The notes under the pieces are model-generated. The model was given only the letters and a program-made list of their open reading frames with translations. It searched no databases and was not told the origin of the DNA. Below, in pieces: positions 60,753-64,000 of a DNA stretch of 64,000 nucleotides. This DNA is from Phaeosaccion multiseriatum (Eukaryota; Ochrophyta, other classes). Each line of letters begins with the position of its first letter. Position 1 is the first letter of the stretch. The position numbers and the translations under genes were made by a program. The stretch is taken from positions 7,254,001 through 7,318,000 of the forward strand of contig OZ218950.1 of assembly GCA_965112735.1 (NCBI GenBank), read 5' to 3'.

Positions 60753-62309
60753 CGAGAGAGAGAGAACAAGTGAGGGAGGGCGAGGGAGAGGAGGTGTCGA
60801 AGGTCAGCGAAGCATAGCACAGCAAGAGAGAGGCCTTGACCTAGGCAATTCCTGGCTCGTGCTGTCCAATGACGGCCCGCCCGACCCCCCCGCCCCAAGT
60901 CACAACAAGTCACAAGAAGGCTCCCTGCTTGCTCCTCCCTGCTTGCTCCATCTCACAACAAGTCACAAGAAGGCTCCTCCCTGCTTGCTCCATCTCATGG
61001 CCCTCGCCCCTACGCCCCACGGCCTAACGCAGCAATGGAACGTCACTGAACGAATGAGGCCTCTCATCCTGCCCTGCTATCTCTGCTATATCTGCTGTCC
61101 TCTCCGTTTACCTCCGATGCTGCACCCCACGAAAGTGTTGCCGTAGAAGCGGCGACTGCCGCAATGGAAGAAGCTGAGGCTCAGCGAGTAGCGTAGCGAG
61201 TGGCCCGCCTTGTTGACTCTTGCCAGGAAGGGCTTGGGCAGGCTCCATCCCTCCACCTTGGACAGGTGAAGGAAGAAGGGGGTGCAGGCGCCCCCCTTGG
61301 CTCGTCGGGGCTGCTCCGCTTTGGGTAGATCCCCCAAGGATAGGAAGGTCTTTCGGCGGCAGAAGCTCACCCATCCCCTCGCGCGTGCCTCCTCCTTGAC
61401 CTTGGCCCTCGTCTTGAGGATCACTCCGCTCTCTCCGTCCTCCTCCCCGCCAGTAAGTCCGTTGGTGAGTGTCATTCCCAGCCCGACCCTGCTTCCGCCC
61501 CCAGGCGCCCCTCCTCCCCCGGGGGCTCTCCTGCCCCGCGAGCCAATCTTCGGGCTCAATGCGCGCGCATGGCTCCTCGCAAGGGTGCCGCTAGCGCTGA
61601 AGCGGCCGCCGCGTCTTCTCCTGCCGCCGCCGCCGCTGCCGCTGTCACTGCCATACTCGTCTCTGGCGTCTTGCTGCAGCTGCTGGCCCCGGCTGCCCGA
61701 TCTGCGTCTCCTGCTGCCACCGCGCCTTCCCTCCCTCCCCGGTCTACCCTTGCGCCGCCCCCTCCCCCCTCTGTCTTGGTCATCGTCGTCATCATCGAAG
61801 CTGTCCTCCTCGGAGTCGCTCACGCCGTCCTGCCCTTCGTCGCCTTCTTTCTCCTCCCTGCGCCGCCCCCGCCGGGATGCCCGGCGCTTCGGCGAGGGAG
61901 ACTTGCTGCCCCCCCTTCCTTTCTGCGCCTGCCCCTTCTTCTCTTTCCCATTGTCGCCCCCCTTGGCACTCGTCGATGGGCTGCGGCTGCTGCGAGAAAG
62001 GAAGGAGGTGGCAGTCCTCCCACCCAGGATGCCGCCTCGTCCGTCCTTCTTCCCCGCAGCTTTGTCCTTGGTGGTGGCCTGCTTCTTCTTCTTCTTCACG
62101 TCCTCTCCTCTCTCTCCGTCTTGCCTCCTCCTGCTGACATCGCTGCTACCGCCTGGCTTCTTGCCCCTCCCCTTCACCTTGCTCCCCCCTTGCTCCTGTT
62201 GCTCATGCTGGTCCTGCCCCTCGTCCTCATCCCAGGGCATCTGCACCTCACCCCCCCCTTCATCTCCCTTTCTGCTGCTGCTGCTGCCGCCGCCACCAGG
62301 GGCCACCAT
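45659..62309 (-). CDS. NPHP4: Nephrocystin-4 with inserted EF-hand array
   Basis: Ciliary transition-zone scaffold homologue. 24 exons (minus): 61112-62309, 60318-60647, 59930-60141, 59534-59781, 59310-59433, 59045-59131, 58443-58925, 58085-58223, 57548-57932, 56151-56352, 55566-55910, 54901-55062, 54315-54564, 53252-53982, 52346-53050, 52127-52189, 51527-51847, 51077-51226, 50635-50862, 50299-50429, 49901-50111, 49294-49391, 46481-49076 and 45659-46363; all phases agree, giving 3,367 residues (animal protein about 1,430). NPHP4-like blocks occur in the expected order: [58 protein letters not shown], then the C2-like [20 protein letters not shown]. After about 1,150 EF-hand residues come [56 protein letters not shown] and the terminal [15 protein letters not shown]. 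Residues 1-270 are charged low-complexity, so the true start is less certain. Confidence 0.88.
49440..49890. repeat. 23-bp minisatellite (CTATTGCCATCCGTCCCATCCAT)
   Basis: About 19 units of a 22-23 base repeat (CCATCTATTGCCATCCGYCC type, with CTAGTG variants) filling the nephrocystin-4 intron between exons 49901-50111 and 49294-49391. Its core ATGGCA(A/C)TAGATGG is a relative of the dispersed GGATGGCAGTGGATGG motif. Confidence 0.9.
50140..50290. repeat. 26-bp minisatellite (CCATCCCCTCTCTTCCCCTTCCACTG)
   Basis: Five to six units in the next nephrocystin-4 intron; each contains CCACTGCCATCCCCTC, again the dispersed GGATGGCAGTGG core. Confidence 0.9.
50930..51060. repeat. CCCACCCATTGACTTACTA tandem repeat
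   Basis: About six units of CCCATTGACTTACTACCCA (19 bases) in the nephrocystin-4 intron next to exon 51077-51226. Related sequence occurs at 38450-38480 and 40780-40830. Confidence 0.85.
51870..51962. repeat. (GGA)n microsatellite
   Basis: About 27 GGA triplets immediately 5' (coding sense) of the acceptor of exon 51527-51847. Confidence 0.95.
54570..54682. repeat. (GGGA)n microsatellite
   Basis: GGGA with GGAA interruptions, adjacent to the acceptor of exon 54315-54564. Confidence 0.9.
55255..55386. repeat. GGAGAGAGGAGGGAAGYGT minisatellite
   Basis: Five units of about 27-28 bases (AGAGGAGGGAAGCGTGGAGA plus GGGAG) in a nephrocystin-4 intron. Confidence 0.85.
56380..56850. repeat. (TGGA)n / GAAGGAAG compound satellite
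   Basis: About 470 bases of TGGA runs separated by AGAAGGAAGCAAG or GAAGGAAGGCAG blocks at irregular 40-60 base spacing, in the nephrocystin-4 intron next to exon 56151-56352. Confidence 0.9.
56904..56982. repeat. GGCATATTGG(C/G)GG tandem repeat
   Basis: About six units of GGGCATATTGGGG (13 bases). The GCATAT core resembles the dispersed GGCATATGGG motif. Confidence 0.85.
57192..57434. repeat. (CCAG)n microsatellite
   Basis: About 240 bases of CCAG with CAAG and TCAG interruptions, in the nephrocystin-4 intron 3' of exon 57548-57932. Confidence 0.95.
58224..58300. repeat. AGCAGTTACATGC tandem repeat
   Basis: About five units of 13-15 bases (CAGTTACATGCAG) beginning directly at the acceptor of exon 58085-58223. 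Confidence 0.85.
60694..60770. repeat. (CA)n/(GA)n microsatellite
   Basis: Short CA run then about 20 GA dinucleotides in the first nephrocystin-4 intron. Confidence 0.9.
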
Positions 62310-62656
62310 GCTTCAGGGTGTCCGCGATGCCAATAGGATCTCACCCGCTGCTCTTGGGTGCTTTGCCTGCCTCCTTGATCATTCCATCGCAGCTTTCCAC
62401 CGCTACTTCGGCCCCTGGAGCTTCTCCTCACACTTCTTCTGCTATGGCTCTGCGGATGCGTCTCGCTGCTGCCGTTGAGAGGCTGTTTGGCTGCTCAACC
62501 CACAATGAGGTAAATAACGATATCAAATAACGGAAAATCTTCGAGTCGATACGATACGTAATGATGAATTTGAATTTCAGACTCCCTTCTTCCCGCCCCG
62601 GATCCCCGCCGCCACGCCAATCCTGCCTGCCAGCACGTTAGAGAGAGAAGAGAACG
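62310..62656. promoter_or_regulatory. Divergent intergenic region, nephrocystin-4 / PAP
   Basis: About 350 bases between divergent start codons, with an A/T-rich patch at 62510-62580 (AACGATATCAAATAACGG). Open frames continue into it on the minus strand, so an additional nephrocystin-4 5' exon cannot be excluded. Confidence 0.45.
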
Positions 62657-62993
62657 ATGAATGCTATCGCATTTGGAGCTGCGGCCATGCTGATGGTATC
62701 GGCAGCCTCCGCCTTTGCCTTTGTGCCCTTCTGTGCCCCCTCAGGCCTCACAAAAAGCCCTGGAAGGCCTCTTGTCGCGGAGCACCAACACTCTCAGCAG
62801 AGCGGTGGAAGGCCAAGTAGATGGAGCGGCTTGCGCATGTCAGACGATGGGATGGACTACCCGAGTGACACAGGTGTGGGGGAGGCCTACGAGCCGCCAC
62901 GGGAGCAGAGCGCGGAGGCCAAGATGGAGCTGACCAAACTCAAGGTAGGCCTCAGCAAGAAAGGATAAAGGCGGGAGGATCCGCTGCTGCCGG

Positions 62994-63024
<31 letters not shown>

Positions 63025-63860
63025 TGCTTGGAAGGGGGGGTACAGCTCTTAGGCGTGGGCAAAGGGATGGACAGAGAGGCTCTGGAGGTGAAGAGACGGG
63101 GGCGTGCGGGGAGTATAGCCCGCACTTGGCGAGGGATTGCGTGGGAATATGTGCTGGAGTGCTGGTGAACAAGCCCATGTGGGGGTGGTTTGCTGCAGTG
63201 AGTGACAAAGCAAAATATCCGCGTCTGCTCCTTCCTCTAAGTCGCCGCGCAGTCCTCCTTCCTAACTCTCTCCCTCTCTCTTTTCCATCCCGCCTCACAA
63301 CAGGTGGAGCTGTTGCGCCTCGCGGCCGCGACGGACCGGGGACAGCTCATGAACACGGAGAGCGGGGCCGCCGACAAGGAGCTCGTGAACGACATCCTCT
63401 ACTCCATGGAGTCGCTCTCCCCCATCCACGAGACCGCGGGCAGCTTCGAGCTCAAGGCGAGTCAAGAGGAAGGGTCGGTGGCAGGGTGTGTGTGTAACAT
63501 CCCGGCAATCACCCCCTTCTCACACCCGTCGCTAGCTTATGCTCTCTAGTCGTAGCCAGAGAGGATGGTGTGCACGTCGGAGGCGTATGTGCTGTGTGCG
63601 TACACCTCCGTCCCCAACCTTCGCTTTGCCTCCCCTTGAGTACGTATCAGTAACCTCCTGCCCCCTGCCCACTCACACAGGGCAAGTGGCTGCTGGTGTA
63701 CTCTTCCGACGATATCACGCGGTCCTCTCCCTTCTTTTGGACGTGGCGCAAGGTGTCAGAGAGCCTCAACACCGCCACTGCCACAGACGCCATTTTTGCC
63801 CTCACAGACAACATCCCCGTCAAGCACATCGGACGGGCCATGCAGGTATGGGCGTGTGTA

Positions 63861-63904
<44 letters not shown>

Positions 63905-64000
63905 TGTGTCCGGGTGTGTGTGTGTGTGTGGGTGCGTGTGTTGTGCTTTACGTGTGCTGTCACACACCCCTGGAGCTCCTTCTTTTCACCCCACAAGAAT
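62657..64000 (+). CDS. Plastid-lipid-associated protein (PAP/fibrillin), 5' part
   Basis: Plastoglobule/thylakoid lipocalin-like protein, incomplete at the right edge. Exons seen: 62657-62944, 63304-63456 and 63681-63845 (donor at 63846), giving 202 residues so far in one frame. Residues 1-20 are a hydrophobic signal peptide (MNAIAFGAAAMLMVSA) followed by ASAFAFVPF. This is the signal-peptide/Phe+1/transit-peptide arrangement of complex red plastids. The later segment GKWLLVYSSDDITRSSPFF matches the opening strand of the PAP fold (GxWxLxYT/SS). ESLNTATATDAIFALTDNIP follows, also typical of the family's conserved region. The second intron starts with GC (AAG|GCGAGT at 63457). The gene is divergent from nephrocystin-4. 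Confidence 0.85.
63858..63942. repeat. (GT)n microsatellite
   Basis: About 30 GT dinucleotides with CGG and GCGT interruptions, just after the PAP donor at 63845. Confidence 0.9.

Noticed and set aside
61282-62478. 398-residue plus-strand open frame opposite the nephrocystin-4 N-terminus
   Set aside because: Pro/Leu/Ser-rich antisense of the charged low-complexity N-terminal exon, with no recognisable domain.

Overview
This window is nuclear DNA of an intron-rich, GC-rich eukaryote. Genes are split by GT-AG introns, start codons often sit in A/GCCATGG-like context, and many introns are packed with microsatellites. Two features point to a flagellated alga with a secondary red-type plastid. 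A plastid-lipid-associated (PAP/fibrillin) gene at the right edge encodes a signal peptide ending in ASAFAF, the 'ASAFAP' bipartite targeting motif known from stramenopiles and cryptophytes. The largest gene encodes the ciliary transition-zone protein nephrocystin-4. A PT-rich, Cys-rich coding stretch at 21.3-21.7 kb also resembles stramenopile secreted proteins. A stramenopile is my best guess. Cryptophyte, haptophyte or chromerid are not excluded, and the species is not identified.

Layout, left to right: eIF3j (+, 0.4-1.8 kb); BAR-PH membrane protein (-, 3.9-7.2); RING-CH ubiquitin ligase (+, 7.8-9.4); a RanBP2-zinc-finger/acidic/WD40 protein (-, 9.9-15.7), head-to-head with ALG2 mannosyltransferase (+, 15.8-21.0); a doubtful secreted Cys-rich ORF (-, about 21.5); queuine tRNA-ribosyltransferase QTRT1 (-, 23.4-27.6); alkaline ceramidase (-, 28.3-30.9); SLC35B1/HUT1 nucleotide-sugar transporter (+, 31.4-34.6); M1 aminopeptidase N (-, 36.9-43.6), head-to-head with a TFIIS-like protein (+, 43.8-45.3); a 24-exon nephrocystin-4 carrying about 22 EF-hand units (-, 45.7-62.3); and PAP/fibrillin (+, 62.7 to the edge). 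Exon boundaries were placed by hand. For each of the eleven complete genes the exon phases add up to one open frame (226, 651, 351, 765, 662, 504, 309, 338, 971, 313 and 3,367 residues).

The genes are unrelated housekeeping functions rather than a pathway cluster; ALG2 and the SLC35B1-like carrier both serve the ER/secretory system. The main novelty is the nephrocystin-4. Its N-terminal, C2-like and C-terminal Ig/MSP-like regions match the animal protein, but the variable middle linker is replaced by a roughly 1,150-residue array of paired EF-hands, implying a calcium-sensing transition-zone scaffold. At the DNA level the window carries several short motifs dispersed through introns, intergenic DNA and even exons (AGCAGTTGGTGATACAGCAG, GGATGGCAGTGGATGG, AGGCATATGGGY). 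Some are locally expanded into minisatellites. There are also three GC-AG introns and several introns bordered by direct repeats that span the splice sites.
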